DNA of 64,000 nucleotides from NCBI GenBank assembly GCA_027627225.1, contig CM051033.1, forward strand, positions 13,475,058-13,539,057, given 5' to 3'. Below the pieces are notes generated by a model. That model worked only from the letters and a program-made list of their open reading frames with translations. It was not told where the DNA came from and did not search any database. Made by a program: the position numbers and the translations under genes. This DNA is from Congeria kusceri. Taxonomy: Eukaryota > Mollusca > Bivalvia > Myida > Dreissenidae. Shown in pieces: positions 22,201 through 34,478 of this stretch (positions within the stretch are counted from its first letter, which is position 1; every line of letters starts with the position of its first letter).

Positions 22201-25200
22201 CATAGACATATCAATCGGACTATTTTTTTTTTTTAAAACACTCCCCCTCATCTCCTACCGACAGACAGACTGCCATTTTGCAAACCATTATAACCAAATA
22301 TAACCAGCCATCTTCGAAGGGGGCTGGGAGGGTTTTGGTGTTCGTAATAATCATATAAATATCAATCAGACTACTTGTTGTTAAAAAACTGGCCCTCATC
22401 TCCTACCGACAGACCGACCAACATTTGCACATCAATATAACAACCCATCTTCGACGGGGTGCGGGGGAGGGGAGGGGCTGGTAAAAATAATAGAAATATC
22501 AATTGAACTATTTTTGTTAAAAAACACTCGCCCTCAACTCCTCGGCCATCTTCATAATGTCTGGGCAGGAAGACTCTAGCAGCTTGAAGATTTGTCCTGA
22601 AAACAAACGGTTTGAAAACTGTATAAAGAGAATGCGTTATACAGGAATATACTATTCCTGTTTACACATAATATATCATAAAAGGCGTATATAATGATAA
22701 GCGAATAAAAGTCTATGTTTAATCCGAAGGAATGCATCATAAGAAAACAGACGGTTTGAAGTTTCACTTTAGGTTTGAATCATTTGCTATTGCATTTCAT
22801 AAGACATCATTGCTGACAACGATGATATTATATCCCGGCACGCCGAAATATGTCTCGGGTGTAAAATGCGTGTACAATGAGAATGGAATGCTGAAAACAT
22901 GGTCAATTATTGTTTAAATCCACATTAATCGATTGTGTTATGGTTCATATGAACGTTTGTAGATATATAACTATCTTAATACAGAGGCCTGTCGTGGGAA
23001 ACCGGGGATTAATGCATGTGCGTAAAGTGTCGTCTCTTATTAGCCCGCACAGACTAATCCGGGACGCCACTTTCCGCCTACAGTGGATTTATGCTGAAAG
23101 AGACCATAAAAGCGGAAAGTGTCGTTCTGGGTTGGCTTGTGCGGACTGCACAGGCTGATAAGTCCGAGATTTCCACGTCACGCCTCACACTAAATTTTAT
23201 CCTTAAAACTGCACCATCATACACACTGTATACTTACTGTCGTCATGGGTCGCCTCGTGGTAAATGGTCCAATAATGGCATTTGGCAAACAGGGACGCAA
23301 CTATTTTCATAAGGAAAAATAACACACTAAAGATCTGAAGGACAACCAGTAAGATTATGAATTAAATCCTTTTTCACGTCGGAGTTTGTTTTTAAAAATA
23401 TTTTTAGAACAATCGTATACTGTCAATCTCATTAAAATCATCTCCATTCTGACGCTACTATATTATCCGCTGACTGGATCTGATGACATCGCATTAGGGG
23501 TCACGTTCAGATGATCTTATGTCCGGAGTCAATCGAAAGTTGCCTTCAAAATGTTCAGGTATACCTTATATATCGGAAGGTCACTTGAACGTGACCTGTT
23601 TTTATACGATGCCTTCAGATCCAAACAAAGTTAGGATTTGATTTTAATGAGATTGGTATACTGTATGAAAACAAATGTTAATAATGATTTAAAGCGCACG
23701 AACTATTTCTTAAATGATACTTTTAAACTTCCAAACACAAGAAACCACAAATGAAATAAGAAAATAAAAAGAATATTTACAGTACGTCACACAAATAATT
23801 ATAAAGTTTTTATGGCTTATTACCATAGCTCCTGCGACTACAGCGAAAATAAACCGAACCAAAACGAAAACTTTCGTTAAGTACATGCAAACGGTCACGT
23901 AAGAGACGTACACGCATAAATACCTGTGGTTATCGTATAAAATCGTTCTACTTTCGAAATTCGGCCTGTTAATCCCAGTAGATTCAGAAGACAAACTTAT
24001 ACAAGAAAACAGAAGATTTAAGTCAATTATATTTCAAACGTTTGAAAACTATCTACATATAAAAAAAAATATATGTTCAGTATATATTCAGCATATATTA
24101 AAAAATTACAAACATTATCTGTACTTGAAACCTTGATACTGTAACTTACATTCCATGACAGCGTAGGGCCACCCTTTCTTGACACTTTCCTTAGACTGGA
24201 ACGCCGATTTCAAAGACGTCGTCCCTGTATATAAACGATGCAAAAATTGTGACATATTGCAGTCATATTTACATTTATTTTCATTTAAGCGGATGGGCCG
24301 CGTTGCTTTTCAGTTGGTTTAAACATACTTAAATAAAAATGCGTCCACAATCTGTTTATTCACTTTTTATAAACGGTTATCTAAAATTGCAAAAAATGAA
24401 AACTGCATTTAAAAATCGCAGACAAAATCTTGAACATTGGTGATGAACGGTAACTTTCTGTCGGACGCTAAACAGCGTCATGCAACCGTATATTCTTTGT
24501 AATGTTCATTTTCGTTGAAGAGTTGTTGAACTTTAAACCAAACTCACGTGTTGTAAAAGATTGTATTATAACGTACATGTAGTCGTATGAAATGACGTGG
24601 CGATTCAAAATATAGCATAATTGTGAAATAGTTACTCGAACGCACACACACACACTTTATTTCATGCAGTAGAATTATGTGTTTGGAAACTAGTGCAATA
24701 AGACAGACAATTATTGCAACATTCACAATGTAATTATTTACATACCGTTTGTTATCTAGGATCATATACATTATATATTTATTCGGTATATACAGATTAA
24801 GAATAGTTATTAAAACGCACTTAACTACAACCGCTCAAGTCAAGTCAAGGTCAAAAAAACATTTGTAACTCAATCCATGCATGGCATGAATACATGAGCA
24901 TTACGCAGTAGTTAAATTTGCACACGAGGCGGGTTTATTGTGTTAGTTTTAGTTTCAATAGAGTTTGAAAACCAAGATTCACGTCACCCTTGGCTTCAAA
25001 TTTCAAGGGGCCAAAACGAACATTTCAGTGTTTAAACTACTGCAGTCAGAGGAAGTGTGTTTCTGTTTATGTGTTCAATGCTCTGGCAGTCTGTGTTAGT
25101 AAAGAATAAAAACTTTTAAAGAATTTTCAAAATAAAAACTGCCATAATTATGATAATATATATTATTTTCTAGAGTTTTTTGAAGTTGGCAAACGGAAAA

Positions 25201-25454
25201 TAACTGCATCAAAATTATACTTGTAATAAGAGATTATTTGATCGAGTAAAAATGTGTAAATCGCCATTTTGCTTGCATCTAAAAGCAGGATTCTGCATCT
25301 ATTGAAATCTCCGAAATAAAGTAAATTGATGTGTAAAAACACAGTAATATTACTGACCTGGATGATGGTGTGTTCGCTCCACCGAGTTGTCGGGAAAACA
25401 AGTGACTAATGACGCCATGCAGAGGCCAAGAAATCCAACTATTGCGAATCTCAT
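19237..25454 (-). CDS. Secreted protein of unknown family, nine exons, unit 2 copy (open)
   Basis: Exons, minus strand: 25358-25454, 24150-24224, 23238-23300, 22526-22596, 21302-21381, 20884-20969, 20553-20621, 19798-19855, 19237-19342, totalling 705 nt (234 codons plus stop). Visible features: a 19-residue hydrophobic signal peptide with basic residue 2; a His cluster (THHHP) just after it; WPYAVME; KCHYWTIYHEATHDD with an HExxH motif; an amphipathic stretch FKLLESSCPDIMKMAEELR; EMMMNGEGDFKKLDEKF; a Val-rich stretch KVVTVSKGMVTMLV; acidic TNVMIDREEMLTELEAAG; and a basic C-terminus. After the signal peptide there are five cysteines and no other obvious membrane segment. Introns carry MITE-like repeats. 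Donors 1-3 are near consensus; 4-6 are weak. The TATA box of unit 1 is TATGAAA here. I do not recognise the family; the product is probably secreted. Confidence 0.6.
22110..22552. repeat. ~140 bp tandem repeat in intron 4 (unit 2)
   Basis: Collinear copy of the unit 1 element; the first monomer has a long T run and CACTCCCCCTCA instead of CACTCGCCCTCA. Confidence 0.7.
22984..23168. mobile_element. MITE-like palindromic element in intron 3 (unit 2)
   Basis: Same element at the same intronic place, with a shorter middle (about 20 bp less than unit 1). Confidence 0.65.
23414..23663. mobile_element. MITE with inverted repeats in intron 2 (unit 2)
   Basis: Orthologous copy of the unit 1 element. 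Confidence 0.7.
24881..25102. other. 222 bp intron 1 segment present in units 2 and 3 only (unit 2 copy)
   Basis: Between CCATGCATG and AAAGAATAAAAAC, units 2 and 3 (unit 3: about 40370-40591) have 222 bp that unit 1 lacks (junction near 11845). It has no clear terminal repeats or ORF, so whether it was inserted before units 2 and 3 split or deleted in unit 1 is undecided. Confidence 0.8.
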
Positions 25455-25987
25455 GTTGAACAATGATAATTGCAAACTGCCAGTCAGACTTTTAAATATT
25501 GCAACGACTGACTTTATTACTGCCGTGGCTCTGTTTCATACGAAGATTTGAAATTTCCTCGTCACGTGGTATGTTTTTAAATGAGGCCCTTCGGAGTACG
25601 AGCAACGGCTAAATGTTATTTAAACAGGTTGATTTTATAGTCGATTTAAATTTAGTTGATATTGAGGGGATGAACAATTTACTGCAAATATGAGAAATAG
25701 TGAAATTTTCTGTGAATGATTAAGCTGCAGTCGGCTGTATTTAAAAATCTGATTTACGTTTAACTATTCGTCCATGTTTGCAACGATTCACACTTTTTTT
25801 ACTGACTGTAACTGAATCAGTATTGACATCATCATCATCCAAACAACAACAAAAACAACATTTATTTGACAATATGCTTACAAATAGCTAGTCTACAGTT
25901 TATTTACATAACTAAAAGGCATTTGACATTATAAAAACAAACAACCACATTAAAAAGGTATAAATCAAGATATATTATTAATTTACA

Positions 25988-26121
25988 GTTGTTTGTCGGC
26001 TAATAAACAACGATTTGGAGTTCTGATGCGTCGGAATTAAACCACAAGGGCGTTAGCCCAAGTGGTTAAATATACAGCATCAGAACGACAAATCGTTGTT
26101 TATTAGCCGATGAACAACGAT
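25988..26121. repeat. Foldback element, complete (unit 2)
   Basis: About 35 bp arms (25995-26030 against 26076-26110; AATAAACAACGATT against AATCGTTGTTTATT) enclose a second perfect-stem hairpin. This is the intact form of the structure truncated in units 1 and 3. Confidence 0.8.
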
Positions 26122-26865
26122 CATGCGAAAATTATTTCGATTTGAACATGACATGACCACATTTTCTGCAATTTAAATGCGAACTATATTTTACAGTTTT
26201 GGAACTATGTGTTCGGGTTGTTTATTGGTCGTTTAACAATAGTGAATTTTGTTCTTTGTCTGCGCCTGTCATGTTGAAATTCAAGGTATATAATCCATTT
26301 TAAGTTAAGGTTGTCTAGTTGAATAAAAGATATATGTATATAACATTAACATTAAAAATATACAGTGTATGAGACGCGTGTCTTTTCATTCATCATAAAG
26401 GCATCAGTAATCGCTATAAACGCACTAAATGCATTATAATAGCGGTCGCTTGAAAAATTGATCTTGAAATTATACAACGTAATGCCTTATAATCTAAAGG
26501 TGTGACTATTGAGCATCAGAATTACATTCACATTTAATATTATATGTTTGAAACATATCAAACCAAAAGTATAACATTAAACTTTTACGATTTCTTTAAC
26601 TAAAACATTTAAAAAATTTTTACTATACTTATGCTCTGGGCCTCTACCGAATACTGGAAGGAACACACCGCGATGTCCTGAAACGCACGAGGATCTCGAT
26701 ATTCTCAACGATTTGTTGAACGACTAGATCTGCGATACTCTCGGGTATCTGCGATATAACAAGAAACGTGTAATTTGGTTGTATCAAATGGACTCGGTCA
26801 TTATGACATCGAATAACAAAAAATGGGAATTGAAACAACAACACCACAACCACCAAGAACAACAA

Positions 26866-27059
26866 CTTCGACTGCTGCTGCTGTTGCTATTGTTGCTGCA
26901 ACTGCTGTTGATACTGCTGCTGGTACTACTACTGCTGCTACTTCTACTACTACTACTATTACTATTACTACTATTACTACTTCTACTACTACTACTACTA
27001 CTACTACTATTACTGCTACCACAACAACAACAACAAAAACCAAAACAACAACAACAACA

Positions 27060-27100
<41 letters not shown>

Positions 27101-27154
27101 GACTACAACAACTACTACTACCACTACCACTACCACTACTACTACTACTAGTAT

Positions 27155-27204
<50 letters not shown>

Positions 27205-27290
27205 TTACTTCTACTAATACTACTAATACTACTACTACCACTACAACAACAACAACAACATAAACAAAAACAACAACAGCAACAACAACA

Positions 27291-27328
<38 letters not shown>

Positions 27329-27406
27329 CACTACCACTACCACTACCACTTCTACTGCTACTACTACCACTACCACTACCACTACCACTACTACTTATAC
27401 TACTTT
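26866..27406. repeat. Trinucleotide microsatellite (CTG/ACT/ACA) in unit 2
   Basis: About 540 bp of impure CTG, CTA/ACT and ACA triplets, often in six-base ACTACC or ACCACT patterns. Long Leu-, Thr- or Val-rich open frames on both strands (for example 26779-27420) are products of the repeat, not genes. Confidence 0.95.
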
Positions 27407-27410
27407 GCCG

Positions 27411-27668
27411 GGCCGGCTAGCTCAGTTGATAGAGCGCTGCACTACAAATCCGAGGATCGCGGGTTCGATTCCCAGCCCGGCCTCATATGTTGTGTGTGGA
27501 TTGGTCATGAAATTATTTCTACGGCCATTCTCCCCCTACCTCTGATTCAAGTAGGGCAGTTGTCAGTTACTGGCATAAGTTTGTGCACTTAGTACTGGTA
27601 AACCAGCTCACCCAGGAAAAGTGTGAGTAGGTTAACTGATATATCCAAACAAACAGACAAACAAACCA
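27411..27668 (+). mobile_element. tRNA-derived SINE (unit 2, internally deleted)
   Basis: The tRNA-like head at 27411-27482 has a 6-bp acceptor stem (GGCCGGC/CCCGGCC), a perfect D stem (GCTC/GAGC), an A box (TAGCTCAGTTGATAGAGC) and a perfect B box (GGTTCGATTCC). The anticodon stem is broken, so it is not a working tRNA. The body includes GTAGGGCAGTTGTCAGTTAC and ACTTAGTACTGGTAAACCAG, and ends with CAAACAAACAGACAAACAAA. About 40 bp of the 3' body present in units 4 and 5 is missing. Confidence 0.8.
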
Positions 27669-27765
27669 CTACTACTACCACTACTACCACATCAACAACA
27701 ACAACTACTACTACTACTACCAGTACTACTACTACTACTTCTACTACTAATAATAATAATCATAC
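27669..27765. repeat. ACT/ACA microsatellite after the SINE (unit 2)
   Basis: Short impure ACTACT/ACCACT/CAACAA tract that ends in TAATAATAATAA. Confidence 0.9.
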
Positions 27766-27870
27766 TTAGGTAAAGAATTGAATGCATAATACTTTGCAAA
27801 TAATTATAATTATTTATTTAGTATTAGTATGTACTTGAAGATGAAATAATAAAACTAATATTTATTATTT

Positions 27871-28686
27871 TAGTGTACACAAAGTCGCCCTCTACATTTA
27901 CAGTTTTTGCATTGTTTTGACCTATTAGGGTATTTTCCTTCACAAGGGACACTCTTTGCTCATGCATGTCCTTAACATTGACACTTTCATCCTTTTCATT
28001 AACTTTGTTACTTAATCTTTGTATGGAGGACTGGGTGGGGGCTATTATATTAGCGTTGCTAAGAATTCTGCGCACACCGGTATTGCTGACTGGTGTTGTG
28101 CACAGACCAAGCTGAAGGCCGATGTTTATTTTTGCGGCACGCCTACCACGACCTTTTTTTACAATCAACCTCCTCGTAAAGATTGCGATACTTGCTAATG
28201 TATGAACACTTTGTACATTTTAGCCGCTCACGCCAATCCAACCTAGACCCCACCTAATGGAGGTAGCGGCATTAAAATTTAAATCGCCATCACAGTTTGA
28301 TTTAATTTCAGTATGTTCTTTAAATGCAGTGTCGAAAAGAACCTGGACCTCAGCCTGAGCCATCCACTTATTAGAATAAAGTCTGGATGTAGTTACGAGT
28401 CATTAAAACTACTGTACTCGTCAACTACATTAGTGTCATTGGGACGGGGCCGTAACGTAGACACAGTCGTGTCCGCAGCATCGGTATCTTTGAAGGTTAG
28501 TACATTGTTATTGTCATGTATTCTACTATCGAATGACTTCTTTTCCAATCTCACATACTTCTTATCATCAACAGTAGGAAAAGAAAGAATTTTACCCTTG
28601 TTGGGACTCCCGAGCCCATTCTTGAACCCACTTTTTCGCAAGTGAGCTCGACGCGTTGAAGCCGACATAGCGACTAGACTTATCAC
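27871..28686 (-). pseudogene. Mutator-like transposase domain fragment (copy c)
   Basis: Same fragment as copy b but more decayed. The first frame stops after SSFNDS (TCA to TAA, at about 28393-28395). A 5 bp insertion after WGLGW shifts the frame near 28237. The GRGRRAAKIN... frame resumes below 28168. The truncated end at 27871 is followed on the lower side by an AT-rich linker and the microsatellite/SINE block. Confidence 0.8.
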
Positions 28687-30129
28687 AATTAAAAGATAGT
28701 AAACTATTATATATGTACACTAATTATATCTAACTTACACTAGTAATCACAATAATGAGTAAACATGCACAGAAAACCTTTTTATTTCCACAGATTACAC
28801 AGCACTGAGTACTGGATACAGACTGAAGGTTGCTGGAGACTGGCCTAGAAGGAATTCACATCTCACCCACAAGTTCAGGTGTGACAAAAGACTATTAATT
28901 AGTACCTGGCATTGACATGTTTTGTTTATTGTGTGTCAGGAGGTACAGTCTGTTGAATGTTATGTAAACAAACCCTTTTCTTGGGTCAAATGGCATCTGA
29001 AATGCTACTTTTATATGGATTTTACCGCCAAAAATGCAGATTTTATTTTTTTAGCTCAAAACACCTTGAAAACCTGTTGTGTAACATTTAAAATGCTAAT
29101 GAAGATTTTTTTTCACTTTTGATATTATATATTACATCTGCTATGCCTATTAAAATCCAAAGTTATGCTTAATTCTGATTTAAAATAATGTTTTCCAAGA
29201 TGTACCTAAGTACATGTTTTCTGTCTAAATTCTTGTCTCGAAATGCCTTTATATGTGGTATATTTCATTATTATTTTTTTCCAATAAATCCTTAAACCAG
29301 TGTGATAGGACTTCAGGTTCTTTCTCGAAATAGATCAGATTTATGAAAAATGAGGTTTTTTTCAAATTTGAAAGGGTTGGGTTCCCTTCAAGGTCAAATT
29401 ACCCCAAACAGGAAGTCACATCCTCTGGGCTGTCAGTTAGATAATAAACACATATGGTTCAGTGTATAATGCATATGATTTTTAAAATACAGTTTAAATG
29501 ATATGTTTTGGTATCAATTTAAAGGTATATATATAAGAAATAAGAAAAAAGGTGGTTTTTTGGCACTACTTTGTTCTTAGTGGTTCCCAGCTTCATAGCT
29601 TTGGCCCATGTATTCATGCACAAAATGGCAGCCTCCATGCCCGTCAAAACCGGTGTGTTTATTCTAAGGTAAATATTTTGAGTTACAACACATATAATTT
29701 TTTGACATTCATTTTTATCCAAAGGTTATGGCCTTATGTTGCCAACGATGTATGGTGATATATTGAAAAGTATCTTGGTCATGGTGAAAATTGAGATCAA
29801 ACATTGTATATTTTATATGTAACAATGACGGAATTTATTTGCGCATGCGTAACCTTGACGTGTATTAACAACCAGTCAGCGAGTGTATTATATGGAATGT
29901 TGCCTATCGCATATTAACAGGGGATATTCCCAATGTCATATTACACGACCTGTAAACACTGGCATGTAAATTGAAAATGCAAATTGAGCCAATGCAACTT
30001 CCGCGTAGGAAGCTAAGCTCAGAACAGGAAATTATTTAAAACGTAAACAAAGTAAAGAGGTATGTCTGGAATTTTGAACATTGGATCATTTTTTCCATTC
30101 ACCTCCGAGAAGAAAAGGAGCCAATTTTT

Positions 30130-31150
30130 AGCTCACCTGAGCACAAAGTGCTAATGGTGAGCTTATGTGATCGCCCGTTGTCCGTCGTCCGTGCGTGTGT
30201 GCGTGCGTGCGTTCGTCCGTCTTCAACCTTGTATTCAAATAACAACTCCTCCTAAGACACTTGGCAGATTTTCACCAAACTTCACAGGAATGATCATTGT
30301 GTGACCAACTTTCAAAGTTGTTCCTATCGTTACGGCTCTGGGATCAAAACTGGCCACGCCCACGGGGTCACATGATTTATATAGAATTAAATAGCAAAAT
30401 GACTTTAAAAATCTCCGGCTCAGAGGTTTCTTATTTGGTATGTAACGCTGTATAGTGATCTTCTTCAAAGACTGTTCAAATTATGCCCCTGGGGTCAAAA
30501 CTGGCCACGCCCCGGGGGTCACATGGTTTATATAAATTAAAATAGGAAAATGTCTTTAAAAATCATCTCCTCCGAAAGCGCAAGGCCCAGAGGTTTCGTA
30601 TTTGGTATGTAACATCCTATAGTGGTCCTCTACAAAGACTGTTCAAATTATGCCCCATGGGTCAAAACTGACCACACGCCAGGGGTCACGTGGTTTATAT
30701 AGCCTTAAATAGCAAAATGACTTTAAAATTCTTCTCCTTTGAAACCGCAAGGCCTAGAGGTTTCATGTTTGGTATATAGTGGTCCTCTACAAATACTGTT
30801 CAAATTATGCCCCTGGGTCCAAAACAACTGGTCACGCCCGGGGGATCACATGGTTTATATAGACTTAAATAACAAAATGATTTTAAAAATATTCTTCTGA
30901 GAAAAGACAAGGCCCACAGCTTTCCTATATTTGGTACGTAACATTGCATAGTGGTCCTCTACAAAGATTGTTTAAATTATGCCCCTGGGGTCAAATATGG
31001 CCACACCCCGAGGGGGCACATGGTTTATATAGACTTAAATTGAAAAAGGAGTTTTAAAATCTTTACCTGAAACCGCAAGGCCCAGAGGTTTGTTCAAGAT
31101 TGTTCAACTTATACCCCTGGGATCAAAATAAGCCACGCCTCGGGGATGCA
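30130..31150. repeat. Bivalve-type dispersed repeat, ~160 bp monomers (unit 3)
   Basis: Collinear copy of the 1508-2526 element, with the same monomer number. Confidence 0.85.
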
Positions 31151-31421
31151 CATTTCAATTGGGTTACGGTGGGGATTTCTTTTTAACTAGCAGATGCAAT
31201 GTTAGGATTTATTCATTCGGGACTACTGGCGGGAAATTTTCACAACATTTGATTGGATGTTGAGAAAGGTCAAAAGTTGGGTTAAATAGCTTCGCCGCAA
31301 AATAAGACATTGATTGGCATATTTTTGTTTCACGCGAGATCTCTGGAATTAATAATTCAATAAAATGTCTATGTAGTGCATCCATACAAAGAGGACAGGC
31401 GCATATAGCCTGGTCGTTCCG

Positions 31422-31735
31422 GTCTTGCTTGTCTGGACCATAACTTACTTGGCCGTAGATGGAGGGATTTTAGAATTACTTAGAACTAATGTTTGCCACA
31501 ATGAGATGGTGTGTAGCGCTCATGAATATGGTCCGCAAGTTAAAAGTCAAGGTCGTACAGACTATAACTTGGCCATGGATTGATGCATTTTCAAATTACT
31601 TTGCACAATTGTTTGCATAAATTAAATGACATGTCATGCGCATAGATCAAGAATGTAGATCAGAGGTCAAGGTCATATTTAAAGGTCAATGTCGACATTG
31701 GCTTTTTGCTTGTCCGGGCTTATAATGTAGCCCAA
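31422..31735. repeat. Dispersed CTTGTC-type repeat (unit 3, one segment shortened)
   Basis: Collinear copy that lost about 80-105 bp between two related segments near 31552 (GTCAAGGTC joined to a CAGACTATAACTTGG), as expected from recombination between internal repeats. Confidence 0.75.
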
Positions 31736-34478
31736 ACTCTTCTCAATGGTTACTTCGCCATGGGTACTCTTCACAGTTACAACTGCCACCACCAGTTAAA
31801 AATTCAAATTTGGAAATCTTCAGGGGAGACAATTATGAGGAGATTGAAGATTTATTTTTTACAAAATTTTAATTTCGACATTGATAATTTATAGCAATGA
31901 CACAGACATGTTGCGTTATTGATCCAGGTATATATATATTACGAGTTAAAATGAAAAACAAAAATAAAAAAATAGACATAATAACGCAAGGATTCTACGT
32001 TGTCGAACCAGTACCATTACTTTAACGCACCGTTATTGTGACTTATTTCTCTTTAACAGTATTTTTTCTTCTGTTAAAATATGCAATGTGCAAGGTGGAC
32101 ACTTGGTTGAAATGATTATTCCCTGACAGCGTGTCTCCTGGGTATTGTAATGTATCCCGATCCCAAATTTCTTGACACATTCGAATGTTCAGCAGATCAA
32201 AGACAAGCGCATAGTCAGCTTCAGCTTTTGTCGAAATCGCGAATGCATTCTGTATTTATTACGGGTGACTAGCCTTTAAATGGAATTTACTTTCTTAGAA
32301 GTTGCATGACCTATATAAATTGAATTGGATAAAATTGTAAAGCGTGTGTAAGGCGTTAAAAGTTCACGACCATGACTTCAAGTCAGAAAGGCCGCGTAGT
32401 TAGCGCGACAAATTTTTTTATCCCGGCTTTCGTAGATTCTAGTCCCCGCAAATGCAAAGCTTTTTATTTATTTTTCTTTATATATGTTTTGGTTAGTACA
32501 ACTGGTTTAGTTTTAGCAGTTAAAGACAGTAAATAACATCTTTCAAAGATTCGACAATCTGTGAACCAGTCCTTGTTGATATATTTAACTGAGTTTGATA
32601 TACGGTCCTTCTCTAGCGTCTGCTACAGAAGGTTTCTAAAGGAACCTATTCACAGATTAGAAAATTGAAAAGTTGTTGACACGTATTCCAAAAACTAAAA
32701 AATATACACTACTCAGAAATATTTGAGAATAACGTGTCGTTAATGAATTGTCATCACTTGAAATGGACGAAATTATAAAGCAATTGTAACGTACATGTTT
32801 GAATAGAATACTACTGTAATTTTTATGATCATTTTAAAGTCGCATGTATCAAATAGTGTTGAACACACAACAATGTATGATAAACCGACAGACTGATTAC
32901 CGGTAGTTAAGTGAAGGCGCCACTTTTTCTTTCTTATACTTATATTTTTGCAATTAAAATTGGAACTTCTTTTAACTATGCTCCGTTCTAAATCGGAATT
33001 TATTTTTCCACTTCATTTTCCGTTGTTTATGGGTAGTTTAACAACGATAATTTTGTTCTTTGTCTATAGAAAAAGTAGCGGGTATTATGTCAATATTTTC
33101 GTTCAGCCTTGGCAGCTTCCACGTTTCTCAGCCTCGCATGATCAACTTGATCTTTATCCAACACTCACGTGATATTCTCTATAGATAATAGCATTACGTT
33201 TTACAAACCTCTATTCCATTAGTATGTAGAACGTTATAAAATACCTAGCCGTCTTCGTAGTTTTTGTGTTTTTGTTTGTATACTAGTTTAGGAGTAATTA
33301 CTTCACAACATCAAGGTTTATGTGAACGAATAATAAGTGTGTGAAATCAACCCTCGTAAGATAGTGGACACACACATTGAAAAGTAATGCATAAATTGCT
33401 TAAGAAACCGATTACTGATTGCAATGAGATTACTTGCGAATTTAATTCAAATTATGTAAGTGCACTTTATAGAGCACTTTTTAGCGCAAAATGCTCAGTA
33501 CGAATCAATGTTGATAGCAACCTATGGCAGGTGGAACATACTATTATTTTCATTTAGTGTTTATTAGTGGGAATGTTTAATTACATTACACTTGTATATA
33601 AAAAAAATGTTATTTCTAAATGCTTTACTATGTTTTTTTGGCCTTGACCGGAAACCTATGGACCTTATTCATTCACGAAATACGCCGTCTTGTCGAGTTT
33701 AAATCCATCCTGCCATGGCTAAATTCAACCTCCGCGCAGAGATTTAATTGTGTCCCTAGCATAGCTCAATTTTAAATCCTGTCGGCCACGTGACCATAGA
33801 CAAACACTTGGCGCAAAATAAAATCGTGGACAAGCACATGATAAAAACATGCTACGCAGTAATTGGGTACAAATATGTGTGCACGATTCTACAATTATAC
33901 TCATATAAATGTTTAACGATGCATTCTCAAAATCAGGAAGGTACGAAATGATCTTTATTAACAATTAGATTATAGTACTTATATAGCAGGAACGATGTGT
34001 ACAAATTATTTTTAAATTGTAAACACACTAACAAATTCGGGTCACTAACGCATTTGTTTTTAATGTTAAACACTTTAGTTTAATTCATTATTTGGCTTTA
34101 TTTTATTGTAATCTATATTTACTTATTATTATACATTAATTTCGTACTACGAATTCTTTGAAGCATACTGCATCTTTAAAAAAAATACATAACTAAGTAA
34201 AATGAATAAATGTATGTTTTGCATTTATTTTATTTCCAATAACATAAAACAATTCATTAACTGTTGCAATAACAATGTAGGAGGAGCGAATGCAGGTTGA
34301 TGTTACGAACAGTATTCGGGACGATGTCTCCACGCTAACCCCTCCAAGGCAGGAACCACCACCGAAAAATTCGTCGCTGAAATAAGCATACTCTGTAAAA
34401 AGAACGTTGGCATATTTTAACGGACATCAAGGGTCTTATTCACAAATGTTTGAATTTACAAAAACATGACATAAATGT

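Larger units (their letters stand above)
13579..28615. repeat. Tandem array unit 2 (15.04 kb, most complete version)
   Basis: Second period of the array, collinear with unit 1 at a few per cent divergence by eye. It alone among the long units keeps the block at about 26092-27846 (right foldback arm, unique AT-rich sequence, microsatellite, SINE). It lacks about 300 bp corresponding to unit 1 3850-4165 (tRNA-like head and flank; junction near 17449). The stretches 13650-14580, 14760-15090, 17300-19230 and 26122-26860 hold no recognisable gene. Confidence 0.95.

Noticed and set aside
26779..27420. Long ORFs rich in Leu, Thr or Val on both strands
   Set aside because: They are translations of an impure ACT/ACA/CTG microsatellite, open in several frames at once.
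27411..27482. Functional tRNA gene
   Set aside because: A and B boxes and the D stem are good, but the anticodon stem has mismatches, the apparent ACA anticodon is unusual, and the sequence continues into a SINE body.
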